From contig DBQU01000114.1 in NCBI GenBank assembly GCA_002305765.1, positions 1 to 39,747 of the forward strand: a DNA stretch of 39,747 nucleotides, written 5' to 3'. Position 1 is the stretch's first letter. Each line of letters opens with the position of its first letter. This stretch comes from Deltaproteobacteria bacterium UBA1386. Lineage in GTDB: Bacteria; Desulfobacterota; Syntrophorhabdia; Syntrophorhabdales; Syntrophorhabdaceae. Below are positions 7,368 through 16,889 of this stretch, piece after piece. A program made the position numbers and the translations under genes. The notes beneath the pieces were generated by a model. It was given only the letters and a program-made list of their open reading frames with translations, searched no databases and was not told where the DNA came from.

Positions 7368-8561
7368 TCAAAAGGGCAACTCCAGGATGCTGAACACGGC
7401 CATCAGCATCGATACGACGATGAAGGCGATGATGATACCCATGCTCAGGATTATTGCCGGTTCGAGAAGGCTCATGAACCTCTTCACGGCATCCCTGAGC
7501 GCCTTTTCATAGGTGGCGGCCACCTTGAGCAGCATGGAGTCGAGCTGCCCCGTCTCCTCCCCGACCTTGATCATGGAAAGAGCAAGCTGCGGAAAGACCC
7601 GGGCCTCCATGAGAGGGCCGGCCACCCCCCTGCCTTCCCTGACGTTCTTCGTGATGGATTCTACGGACCCCGCAATGATCCTGTTGCCTATGACGTCTTT
7701 CGCGTTGCCGAGGGCCTGCAGGAACGGCACACCACTCCTGAGGAGCGTCCCCAGCGTCCTGCAGAAACGCGCCGTTTCGAGCTTTGTCACAACGTCACCG
7801 AGCAGTCTCAGCTTCAGTTCGTCCCACCTCAAGGCCCCTCTTTCCGTTCCCGCGTAGAGTCTCAGGAGCACCAGGGCCACGGCGGCAACGGGAAAAAGCA
7901 CCCACCACCAGGACCGCAGGGCCTGGCTCAAGGTCAGGATGACCTGTGTCGAAAGGGGAAGACTGCCGCCTATCTCCTTGAATATCGCCGAGAACCTGGG
8001 AATGACGAAGGTGAGGAGGATGATTATGGATATCCCGCCCGTCACGGTCAAAATGAGGGGATACACCATCGCGGATACAATGCTGTCCTTCAGTTCCTTC
8101 GCCGACTCGAGGAACTCATTGAGTTTTTCGAGAACGATGTCGAGAACCCCTCCTGCCTCCCCTGCCCGCACCATGCTCACGTAAAGTTTCGAAAACACCG
8201 CCGGATGCTTCTGGAGGGCCTCGGAAAAGGAGCTTCCTTCGCGGATACCTTTGAGCACGGAATTGATGACCTCCTTCATTTGCTTCCCTTCCGATATCTC
8301 CGAGAGTATATTGAGGCTTCTGTCGATGGGAAGGCCGGCACCCAGCAGCGCCGACAGCTCCGTGGTGAACGTGAGGAGGTCACCCCGGGACGATCTCATG
8401 GCAAAGGTCTTTCCGAGACCCTCCCGGGGTAGCGACACCTTAATTGGTATGACCCCGGTGTTCCTTATTTTCTCAACGGCGGTCCTTTCGTCCGACGCCT
8501 CGACGACGCCTTCGACGATCGCACCCTCTAGGGTCGTGGCGGTATATGAATACATGGCCAC
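7368..8561 (-). CDS. gspF: T2SS inner-membrane platform protein GspF
   Basis: A 397-residue polytopic membrane protein on which the pseudopilus is assembled. Two repeated T2SSF domains are visible (about 68-190 and 270-390), each with the ARAGE/GEETGQL-type turn (MVRAGEAGGVLD and MIKVGEETGQLD). Three hydrophobic segments lie near 165-190, 215-237 and 366-392. The GTG at 8561 directly follows the gspE stop and has AGGAGG five bases upstream; the ATG two codons later is too far from that site. Length is typical of the family. Confidence 0.93.
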   Translation of the reverse strand: MAMYSYTATTLEGAIVEGVVEASDERTAVEKIRNTGVIPIKVSLPREGLGKTFAMRSSRGDLLTFTTELSALLGAGLPIDRSLNILSEISEGKQMKEVINSVLKGIREGSSFSEALQKHPAVFSKLYVSMVRAGEAGGVLDIVLEKLNEFLESAKELKDSIVSAMVYPLILTVTGGISIIILLTFVIPRFSAIFKEIGGSLPLSTQVILTLSQALRSWWWVLFPVAAVALVLLRLYAGTERGALRWDELKLRLLGDVVTKLETARFCRTLGTLLRSGVPFLQALGNAKDVIGNRIIAGSVESITKNVREGRGVAGPLMEARVFPQLALSMIKVGEETGQLDSMLLKVAATYEKALRDAVKRFMSLLEPAIILSMGIIIAFIVVSMLMAVFSILELPF

Positions 8562-10091
8562 CTAATCCTCCTGGGTGACCCTGAAGACCTCGTCCAGGGT
8601 CGTGCTGCCCGCCTCGATCTTTCGTATGCCATCTTCGAGGAGGGTCTTCATCCCGCCGCTGCGGGCCGCGTCCCTGATCTCCCCCTCGTCGGCCTTCCTC
8701 AGGATAAGCCTTCGCATGACCTCGTCGACAAGGAGCAGCTCGAAGATCCCCATCCTTCCGCGAAAGCCGGTGTACGTGCAGGCCTCGCAGCCCCTGCCCC
8801 TGTAGAGGCGGGCGTCGCCGCGGATGCCCAGGGCCTCCAGTTCCTGCGCCTCGTCAGTTGACGTGTCCTCGGCCTTGCACGTGAGGCAGATCACCCTGAC
8901 GAGCCTCTGGGCTAGGATGCCCCGTACGGTGGAGGACAGGAGAAAGCTCTCCACCCCCATGTCGAGGAGCCGGGTGATGGCGCTGGGGGCATCGTTTGTG
9001 TGGAGCGTCGAGAAGACAAGGTGGCCCGTGAGGGCTGCCTGTATGGCGATCTCGGCCGTCTCGAGGTCCCGTATCTCTCCGATCATGACCACGTCCGGGT
9101 CCTGCCGCACTATGTGCCTCAAGGTGTTGGTGAAGCTGAGCCCGATGTTCGGTCTCACCTGTATCTGGTTGACACCCTTCAACTGGTACTCGATCGGGTC
9201 CTCGACGGTTATGATCTTCTTGTCGGGCGAGTTTATCTTGTCAAGGGCGCCATACAGCGTCGTGGTCTTGCCGCTGCCCGTCGGCCCCGTGACGAGTATT
9301 ATTCCGTTGGGCCTCTTTATGAGCCGGTTGAAATTATTCAGTGTGTCGGGCATGAAACCCAGGGCATCGAGGTCGATGACGATGCTCTCCTTGTCGAGGA
9401 TCCTCATGACGATGCTCTCTCCGTGAAGAATGGGTATCGTGGATACCCTGAGGTCGATCTCGCGGTCCCCCACGAGAAGCCTGATGCGGCCGTCCTGGGG
9501 AAGCCTGCGCTCGGCGATGTTCAGTTTCGCCATGATCTTGATCCTCGATACCATGGCCGCCTGGAGCCGTTTCGGCGCCGATTCCACATCGCTCAGGACC
9601 CCGTCTATGCGGTAGCGCACCTTCACCTCGTCCCCGAAAGGCTCGATGTGGATGTCGCTCGCCCTGCTTTCCACCGCCCTCGTGATGAGGAGATTGACAA
9701 GCTTGATGATGGGCGCCTCGGACGCGAGGTCCTTGAGATGGCCGATGTCCTCTTCCTCCGGCTCGTTGAAGAGCTCCTGGCTCTCTTCGTCCATGCCTTC
9801 CATGATCCGGTTGATGCTCTGCTCCTCCTGGCTGTAGAACTTGGACAGGTGCTCGTCGATGACCTCCCTGGCGGCGGTGTAAACGATCACCTCTCCGGCA
9901 GCGGCAACGCGCAGGGCCTCGATAACCTCACGATCGTCAGGATCCGCCATGATCACCTTCAGGACGTCGTTCTTGAACTCAAAGGGGATGATCCTGTTCT
10001 CGCGAATGAAACGTGTCGATATCCCGTCAATTACGAGGGGTACCTTGGGGAAATCTTCTGCATCGAGGAAGATCGCACTCTCTTTTGACAC
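8562..10091 (-). CDS. gspE: T2SS assembly ATPase GspE
   Basis: A 509-residue cytoplasmic ATPase that powers pseudopilus assembly. N-terminal N1E/MshEN-like domain (about 1-110), then the catalytic core: Walker A GPTGSGKT (269-276), Asp box with VEDPIEY (296-302), Walker B VVMIGEIRD (334-342) and His box with TGHLVFSTLHTND. The zinc-binding C-M domain keeps all four cysteines (Cys402, Cys405, Cys435, Cys438). The GTG start at 10091 has GAGGA six bases upstream. The tetracysteine also occurs in PilB-type ATPases, but the surrounding gsp genes settle the assignment. Confidence 0.95.
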   Translation of the reverse strand: MSKESAIFLDAEDFPKVPLVIDGISTRFIRENRIIPFEFKNDVLKVIMADPDDREVIEALRVAAAGEVIVYTAAREVIDEHLSKFYSQEEQSINRIMEGMDEESQELFNEPEEEDIGHLKDLASEAPIIKLVNLLITRAVESRASDIHIEPFGDEVKVRYRIDGVLSDVESAPKRLQAAMVSRIKIMAKLNIAERRLPQDGRIRLLVGDREIDLRVSTIPILHGESIVMRILDKESIVIDLDALGFMPDTLNNFNRLIKRPNGIILVTGPTGSGKTTTLYGALDKINSPDKKIITVEDPIEYQLKGVNQIQVRPNIGLSFTNTLRHIVRQDPDVVMIGEIRDLETAEIAIQAALTGHLVFSTLHTNDAPSAITRLLDMGVESFLLSSTVRGILAQRLVRVICLTCKAEDTSTDEAQELEALGIRGDARLYRGRGCEACTYTGFRGRMGIFELLLVDEVMRRLILRKADEGEIRDAARSGGMKTLLEDGIRKIEAGSTTLDEVFRVTQED

Positions 10092-10114
10092 TGGTGTTCC
10101 TCATGGTCCTTTTT

Positions 10115-12421
10115 CTATTCCACTCTTTCCGGCTGCGTTTGGAAGCCGTCCTGAGCCGCGCCGCCCTTCCTTTCCGCGCCGTCCCGGGGGAAACCGTCCT
10201 GTGGAGCGGCCGGAGGCGGAGGCACCGGCTTGATCTTGATGAGCTCTTCCCTTTTGACCTTTCCCTTCCCCGTCCTGGTAACGCTGTCCACGTAATCGGA
10301 GGTGACCGCGTTGGCGTCGGCGTGGGTGCGGATCACGCGGGGCGTGAGCAGGATGATGAGTTCCGTCCTCTGGTCGCTCTGTGTGGTCTGGCCGAAGAGA
10401 TACCCGAGGATGGGGATCTTGCTGAGCAGAGGGATACCGGACCGGGACTTCGAGATGTCGTCCCGTATCAGTCCGCCGATGATGATGGTGTTGCCGTCCT
10501 GAACGACGAGGCTCGTCGTCGTCTCCGTCTTCTTCAGGATGATGTAGTCCTCGTTGTCGAAGAGCTTGATCGTCTCGTAGGACGAGACCTCCTGGGTGAT
10601 GTCGAGGGTCACGAGGCCGCCCTCGTTGATGCGGGGCTTCACCTTGAGGATGATCCCGATGTCCTTGTACTGGATCGTCCGCTGGGGCGCCACCGTTCCC
10701 GAACCGAAGGTCTCCGATGAGACGACGGGCACCTGCTGACCCACCTGGATACGGGCCTCCTTGTTATCCGACACCAGGACATGGGGGACGGCAAGCAGCT
10801 TCGCGCGCGAATCCGTGGCGAGCATGTCGATGACGGTCTTGAAATCCCCCCCCACGGTGCCCGCGAAGGTGAACGTACCGGCGCCGGTGGTGCTCGTCGG
10901 CGTCGCACCGGGCACGTTGAACCCCACCGTGCCCTCAACCCCGCCCAGGACGCCTCTCATGCCGCCGGGGTTGAACTGGAGCGCCCAGGATATGCCCAGT
11001 TTCAGTTCATCCTTCAGGCTCACCTCCGCCACCACGCCCTCGAGAAGCACCTGCCGCGGTATCACGTCGATCCTCTCGATCGCCGCCCGGATGAACTCGT
11101 AGTCTTCCTGCGTGGACAGGATGATGAGAGCGTTGAGCCCTTCGTCGGCGATGATCTTCGTGATCGGCGATACGAGCGTATCTCCCCCCTGCGTGCCGGC
11201 GGCCTGCAATGAAGGACGTCCCGCCTGCGGTTGGGCCGGCGGAGGCGTGCCGGGGGTGGCCGAACCCGTCGCCGGGGCTGAAGTGGCCGTAGCGGTGGGG
11301 GCCTGAGGAGGTTTCGCGGATAAAAGGACCTGCTGCAGGATGGCCGCCACATCCTTCGCCTTACCGTTCTGAATATTGTACACGGAGACTTTCGGCTTTT
11401 TCTGCTTCGTCTGCTCGCCATCGAAGAAGCTGATAAGCGTGAGGAGCCGCTTCACGTTCGAATCAGTGTCCACCAGGATGATGTAATTGATGTTGGGTAC
11501 GTCTATCACCACGGCTGTCGCCGTGAGAAAGGGGGTGATGAATTTGATGGTCTCCGACGAGTGCACGTGGAGCAACGGCACCACCTGTATGATGGACTTC
11601 CCCTGGATGAGCACTTTCTCCGGTTCTCGTCCGAACTTAACCTGGGCCGGCTCCTTCGCGACATCGCTGATGGGCACCACCCGGTACAGGCCGCTCTCCT
11701 CAACAACACCGACGCCGTTGATACGCAGGATCGTCTCCATGATGGGAAGGACCTGGTCAAGGGTTACGGGGGCAACGGAGCGGAAGGTCACCCTCCCCTT
11801 CACCCTCTGGTCGACAACATAATTCACTTTCAGTATCTCTCCAAAAACGGTCTGTATCACCGAGAAAACATCGGCGTCGTCGAAGTTGAGGCTGATCCGG
11901 CCCGCCGCGGGAGGACGCGCGGGCTGAACCCTCTGGGGCTGCTGCGGCCGGGGTGGCTGAAAAGAAGGGGGCTGCTGCGGCCGGGGTGGCTGGCCCACCC
12001 TGGGGGGGGTCGGTTGCACGGCGGGTGCGGTCTGTTGCGCGGTGGGGGTGGCCTTCGCCGCCCCGGGCCCCGGGGGTGGAGACGGGGCCGGGGGTTTTGA
12101 AGGTGAAGCCGGCGCCTCATTGGCCTCGGGCGCCGATCGGGTGGTCTGTGGCGCGGCGGGGACAGCCTGTACCCGCGCGGGGGTCGTTGTTTGCGCCGCA
12201 GGCGCAGCCTGCTGTGCCGTCGGGGTGGCCTGTGGCGCGGCGGATGCGTCAGACGGGACCGATCGCACCGCCTGCGGGGATGTCTCGAGCTGGATAGCCC
12301 GCGTGACCGGAGGCGGGTCCTCGTTCAGGGGGCGTGTCGTGATGGCGTCCTCGGAGGCGAACGCCATCGGTCCGAGACACCCCAGAATGAAAGGAACGAT
12401 CATTATCGCCGGATATCTCAT
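10115..12421 (-). CDS. gspD: T2SS outer-membrane secretin GspD
   Basis: A 768-residue secretin. The signal peptide (about 1-22) ends either at AFA or at a possible lipobox ILGC (Cys15). A 150-residue Pro/Ala/Gln/Thr-rich linker (about 25-172) follows, then an N0/STN-like domain starting ISLNFDDADV, N1 and N2 domains (about 275-345 and 345-455, with a second low-complexity loop at 370-410). The secretin barrel domain spans about 458-700, with VPVVSSE and the conserved GIPLLSKIPILGYLFG. The C-terminal 60 residues are charged and Pro-rich. The long linker before N0 is unusual and may span the periplasm or peptidoglycan. The gene follows gspG by 33 bases and precedes gspE by 23. Confidence 0.93.
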   Translation of the reverse strand: MRYPAIMIVPFILGCLGPMAFASEDAITTRPLNEDPPPVTRAIQLETSPQAVRSVPSDASAAPQATPTAQQAAPAAQTTTPARVQAVPAAPQTTRSAPEANEAPASPSKPPAPSPPPGPGAAKATPTAQQTAPAVQPTPPRVGQPPRPQQPPSFQPPRPQQPQRVQPARPPAAGRISLNFDDADVFSVIQTVFGEILKVNYVVDQRVKGRVTFRSVAPVTLDQVLPIMETILRINGVGVVEESGLYRVVPISDVAKEPAQVKFGREPEKVLIQGKSIIQVVPLLHVHSSETIKFITPFLTATAVVIDVPNINYIILVDTDSNVKRLLTLISFFDGEQTKQKKPKVSVYNIQNGKAKDVAAILQQVLLSAKPPQAPTATATSAPATGSATPGTPPPAQPQAGRPSLQAAGTQGGDTLVSPITKIIADEGLNALIILSTQEDYEFIRAAIERIDVIPRQVLLEGVVAEVSLKDELKLGISWALQFNPGGMRGVLGGVEGTVGFNVPGATPTSTTGAGTFTFAGTVGGDFKTVIDMLATDSRAKLLAVPHVLVSDNKEARIQVGQQVPVVSSETFGSGTVAPQRTIQYKDIGIILKVKPRINEGGLVTLDITQEVSSYETIKLFDNEDYIILKKTETTTSLVVQDGNTIIIGGLIRDDISKSRSGIPLLSKIPILGYLFGQTTQSDQRTELIILLTPRVIRTHADANAVTSDYVDSVTRTGKGKVKREELIKIKPVPPPPAAPQDGFPRDGAERKGGAAQDGFQTQPERVE

Positions 12422-12454
12422 GGTCCGGGCCTTGTCCTTGTGCTCATATCACGG

Positions 12455-12880
12455 CTACTGCCAGCTCGTCACGTCCGCGTCTTCGCCTTCTCCGCCGGGC
12501 GAACCATCCCTCCCGTAGGAGATGAGGTCATACTCCCCGTGGCTCCCCGGGGACTGATAGTTGTATGGTTTACCCCAGGGGTCATTGGGCAGGGCCTTTT
12601 TAAGATAGGGCCCGTCCCACCCCTCCACTCCGGGGTTTACGGCAAGCATGTTGAGACCTTCCTGCGTCGTTGGATATCGTCCGACATCAAGCCTCATCTG
12701 GTCCAGGGCCTGCCCGAGAAGCTCTATCTGGGCCTTCGCGGCGGCCTGTTTTCCTTTCCCCAGCTTGGGAAATAGCCTCGGCGCCACCAAAGCCGCGAGC
12801 AGACCCACAATGACCATGACGACAAGAAGCTCGATGAGCGTGAAACCTTTCCTGTTCTGCCTGTTAAGAATCTTCCTCAT
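12455..12880 (-). CDS. gspG: T2SS major pseudopilin GspG
   Basis: A 141-residue major pseudopilin. The leader MRKILNRQNRKG precedes FTLIELLVVMVIVG, with cleavage after Gly12 and Glu17 at +5. The C-terminal half has family features: RYPTTQEGL, WDGPYLKK, DPWGKPY and the Ca-binding loop region with DLISYGRDG. ATG at 12880 is preceded by GGGGG at six bases and gives the classic leader; the frame extends 53 codons further with no leader. It is the first gene of the gsp operon here, whereas gspG usually follows gspF. Confidence 0.94.
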   Translation of the reverse strand: MRKILNRQNRKGFTLIELLVVMVIVGLLAALVAPRLFPKLGKGKQAAAKAQIELLGQALDQMRLDVGRYPTTQEGLNMLAVNPGVEGWDGPYLKKALPNDPWGKPYNYQSPGSHGEYDLISYGRDGSPGGEGEDADVTSWQ

Positions 12881-13251
12881 CTGGGACCCCCGGTATGGCC
12901 TCCCGGGCGACCACAGGTCCGTCCCGGAAAAGAGTTCCTGACGTGCCAGCCTATATCTGCAGGATACAAAATAGCCCTCCTTCTGTATGTCATAAAAACG
13001 ACAATTATCTTGTAGTGCATCCACCATCTCCTGTGTCATCGTTTTCGATTACAATACCCGATGAGAGGGCCGCGGAGGAGCACGAAGAAGGATAGGACCT
13101 GTAGGAGAGATAGGACATATAGGACTTTTCAGGCCGGAGTTGGCCGACCGGCACGTCCTATTGGTCCTATTTCGTCCTATTGGTCTTATATGTCCTATTG
13201 GTCCTATCTCTCTTACAGGTCCTATCATCTCTTTCCCCTCTGCCTTTTCTT
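12881..13251. other. Intergenic region upstream of gspG
   Basis: This 371-base gap separates the NtrC-type regulator from gspG and should hold the T2SS promoter. I see no convincing sigma-70 pair. A TGGCAC matching a sigma-54 -24 element lies on the minus strand at 12948-12943, but the -12 GC is absent, so it is not called. The distal half (13092-13225) is filled by a nonamer repeat. No small gene with a good ribosome-binding site was found. Confidence 0.5.
13092..13225. repeat. Inverted nonamer repeat array (ATAGGAC / GTCCTAT)
   Basis: Four ATAGGAC-type units start at 13092, 13101, 13110 and 13119. Eight GTCCTAT-type units, the reverse complement, start at 13155, 13164, 13174, 13183, 13192, 13201, 13210 and 13219. 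The 29 bases between contain a small GC-rich palindrome (CCGG...CCGG). The arms can pair into a long hairpin just past the stop of the NtrC-type regulator. The unit matches the array at 1014-1085. Confidence 0.82.
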
Positions 13252-14625
<1,374 letters not shown>

Positions 14626-14634
14626 AGGTCTCTC

Positions 14635-15168
14635 CTATCTTTTCTCTTCCCTCTTCTTCTCCTCGATCTCGATATCCACCTTCTTCGACTGCTCTATGAT
14701 CTGCTTCAGTTTTTGGTTCTCCTGAAGGGCCTCCGAGGACGCACGTCTGAGCTTTATGTTCTCCTCAAGCACCTCCGCCCAGGTCCTTGCCTGGTCCCTC
14801 AGGGAACTGGAGGGGTATTCCTTGACGAGCCGCCTGAGGAAGGCGGCGGACTTCTGATAGTCCCTGTTCTGGTTCCCTGGATGGGCGAAGATGAGGCCCA
14901 TGGTGAAGAGCACTTCGTCTCCATGGGCACGGCCCGCCGGCCCGGCCAGGACCCTCTCCAGGACCATCAGGGACAACTGGTAGTTGCCCCGCGCGAGGAG
15001 TATCTGTGCCTCATCGAGGTCCCGACGCGCGTCGGAGAACGCCTGAGAGGTCCTGTCGGGCTCCTCGGCCGCCCTCTCCGGCACCGCGCAACCCAAGGTC
15101 GCGAGAAACATCACAAGGGCAATACAAAGAGAAACGTGGTTCCCTGTCCGGGTTCGCTTTCCGCCCAC
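14635..15168 (-). CDS. QseG-like lipoprotein between kinase and regulator
   Basis: A 177-residue exported protein. The basic N-terminus (GGKRTRTG), hydrophobic stretch and TLGC (Cys27) look like a lipoprotein signal, although the -3 residue is not ideal. Residues about 45-130 have TPR-like helices (LARGNYQLSLMVLERVL), and the C-terminus is a charged coiled coil ending in a Lys/Glu run. The GTG at 15168 overlaps the kinase end by 58 bases and has GGAGG six bases upstream; later ATG codons would remove the signal peptide. E. coli QseG is an outer-membrane lipoprotein that acts on its kinase. Position and topology suggest the same role here; direct sequence similarity is not claimed. Confidence 0.72.
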   Translation of the reverse strand: MGGKRTRTGNHVSLCIALVMFLATLGCAVPERAAEEPDRTSQAFSDARRDLDEAQILLARGNYQLSLMVLERVLAGPAGRAHGDEVLFTMGLIFAHPGNQNRDYQKSAAFLRRLVKEYPSSSLRDQARTWAEVLEENIKLRRASSEALQENQKLKQIIEQSKKVDIEIEEKKREEKR

Positions 15169-16562
15169 ACCTTACCTCCATGCGCTGTGATGATATGTTT
15201 CACGAAAGCCAGGCCCAATCCGGTACCCTTTATCGATCCCGGGGCCTGGCCCGGTGACTGATGGAACTTCTCGAAGACCGTCTCGAGATTCTCCCTTGGA
15301 ATGCCCGGGCCCGTATCCTGCATGGAGAACTGCACGGTACGGTCCTTGATACGGGCATTTATCGTTACACGGCCCTTTTCCGGGGTGAATTTCACCGCGT
15401 TCCCGAGGAGATTCCGCAAGGCTTGCAGGATCCTCTCCCGATCCAGCTTGAGGGGAGGGATCTCATTCTCGTCACCCGTGTCCACCTCAATGCGGATCTT
15501 CTTCGTCTCCACGAGGGGCGTCATCTCCATGACCACGCGACGGATCAGGGACTGAATGCTCTCCTTGCTGAAGGTGAAGGGCATCATGCCCGCCTCCATT
15601 TTCGATAGCTCCAGAAGGGAGTTCACGAGGTCAATGAGCCTGTTCGTCTCCTCGGACAGTATGGCGAACAGTCTTTTCTGCTTGTCCGGTATCGGTCCGC
15701 CTGCACCGTCCCGAAGGAGACTGATACCCTGCTTGATGGACGCGAGAGGAGTGCGCAGTTCATGGGACATGGTGGCGAAGAAGCCGGACTTCATAGTATC
15801 GACCTTCTTGAGCTTCTCGCACATCAGGTTGACGGCCCTGGCCAGTTCCGCAACCTCACGGGGAGAGCCGATATTGAGGTCCCCTTCGAAGACGCCCCGG
15901 GAGATCTCCCTTGTCTTCGCCACCAGGACCTTCAGGGGTCTGGTGATGTTCCTCGTGCTGATGAGGGAACCCAGGATGACGATCAGCACCGCGGCGGCAA
16001 ACATCAGGCCCGACAGGCGCTCAGCCGAGCCCGCTGTCTCCTGTATCCTGTTCATCCGCTCCTGAATGTCATTGACGTAGGAGTTCTCGAGCTCCTTCAA
16101 CGCCTCCAACACCTGCCCCACGGCCTCTTCCTTCCGATGTCCGTATTCACTCCTGCTGTACCGCCGGCCGGTCTTCGACAGTTCTATTTCCTCGTTCACC
16201 AGCGACAGGTATCGTGCGTACTCCGACCCCACCCGGGCCAGGATGTCCCTGTTCGAAGAGGCGCCTACGATCTGCGACACCTGGGACAGATACCCTTCGA
16301 AGGTCTTCTGCCCCGATTCCATCTGTTCCAGGAAGATCGGGTCCCCGGTGATGACATGTTTCTTTTCCGACCCCACGTGGGAAAGCAGGGAATCGACGAG
16401 TTTCTGTTTGAGGTCCACAACACGCTGGTCGACATTGAAGATGATGCCCGCCTCGACGTTCACCTGGCGAAGCCTGAGGACCGTGTACGCGCTGATGGCC
16501 CCCAGGGTAAGAATAATGGCGATATACCCGAGAAACAGCCTGGAAAATATACTCAGTCTCAT
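15111..16562 (-). CDS. Membrane sensor histidine kinase (QseE/GlrK-like)
   Basis: A 483-residue inner-membrane kinase. TM1 about 8-28, a helical periplasmic sensor about 30-183, TM2 about 184-203 and HAMP about 204-256. HisKA has SHELRTPL (His267), and the HATPase domain has N box NLLGNAVKF (about 384-392), G1 DTGPGI (416-421) and G2 GTGLGLAF (446-453). Its 3' end overlaps the lipoprotein gene, and the NtrC-type regulator follows, so the three form one signalling operon. There is only a weak purine run before the ATG. Confidence 0.92.
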   Translation of the reverse strand: MRLSIFSRLFLGYIAIILTLGAISAYTVLRLRQVNVEAGIIFNVDQRVVDLKQKLVDSLLSHVGSEKKHVITGDPIFLEQMESGQKTFEGYLSQVSQIVGASSNRDILARVGSEYARYLSLVNEEIELSKTGRRYSRSEYGHRKEEAVGQVLEALKELENSYVNDIQERMNRIQETAGSAERLSGLMFAAAVLIVILGSLISTRNITRPLKVLVAKTREISRGVFEGDLNIGSPREVAELARAVNLMCEKLKKVDTMKSGFFATMSHELRTPLASIKQGISLLRDGAGGPIPDKQKRLFAILSEETNRLIDLVNSLLELSKMEAGMMPFTFSKESIQSLIRRVVMEMTPLVETKKIRIEVDTGDENEIPPLKLDRERILQALRNLLGNAVKFTPEKGRVTINARIKDRTVQFSMQDTGPGIPRENLETVFEKFHQSPGQAPGSIKGTGLGLAFVKHIITAHGGKVWAESEPGQGTTFLFVLPL

Positions 16563-16889
16563 GGGACAGTCATTCCAGCCGGGCCCGTGCCGGGTTCAGC
16601 ACCGGATCGGGCGACCGGTCTAAATCAGGTACCTGATGATCCGCCGGGACGATATGCAGCCTGACCGGGGAGGAGTGTGTGGAGGAAATATCCTTCAGTC
16701 AGAGATCCGACATGAAGGGAAAACCCTGCATCTGAAGCCTTACAGACAAACTGCGGAAACATCTCATTACCTTTAACTTCGATAGTATAGCACATTTCGT
16801 CACCCCGAGGCACGGCTTTTGCTATTCCTGTGGCAGGATCGAGAATTGGCCAGTCGATCCGGCACGTATTAAATGTTCAGGAGGTTTCA
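16563..16889. other. Divergent intergenic region between kinase operon and exported-protein gene
   Basis: These 327 bases hold the start regions of a minus-strand operon and a plus-strand gene. A minus-strand extended -10 candidate is present at 16792-16784. On the plus strand only the ribosome-binding site AGGAGG (16879-16884) is clear. A 62-codon minus-strand frame at 16625-16813 has no good ribosome-binding site and no recognisable product, so it is not called. No riboswitch-like fold was recognised. Confidence 0.45.
16784..16792 (-). promoter_or_regulatory. Candidate extended -10 promoter for the kinase operon
   Basis: On the minus strand the sequence reads TGC followed by TATACT, an extended -10 element. 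There is no good -35 hexamer. It would give a leader of about 220 bases before the kinase start. Short promoter-like motifs arise by chance, so confidence is low. Confidence 0.3.

Noticed and set aside
12938..12948. TGGCAC resembling a sigma-54 -24 element upstream of gspG
   Set aside because: The -12 element lacks the required GC at the correct spacing, so it is at best a half site.
13092..13225. Possible CRISPR array
   Set aside because: Units are 9 bases with 2-3 variable bases and opposed arms; there are no spacers of 30 bases or cas genes.
16625..16813. 62-codon minus-strand frame upstream of the kinase
   Set aside because: No good ribosome-binding site, no signal or domain, and it overlaps the candidate promoter.
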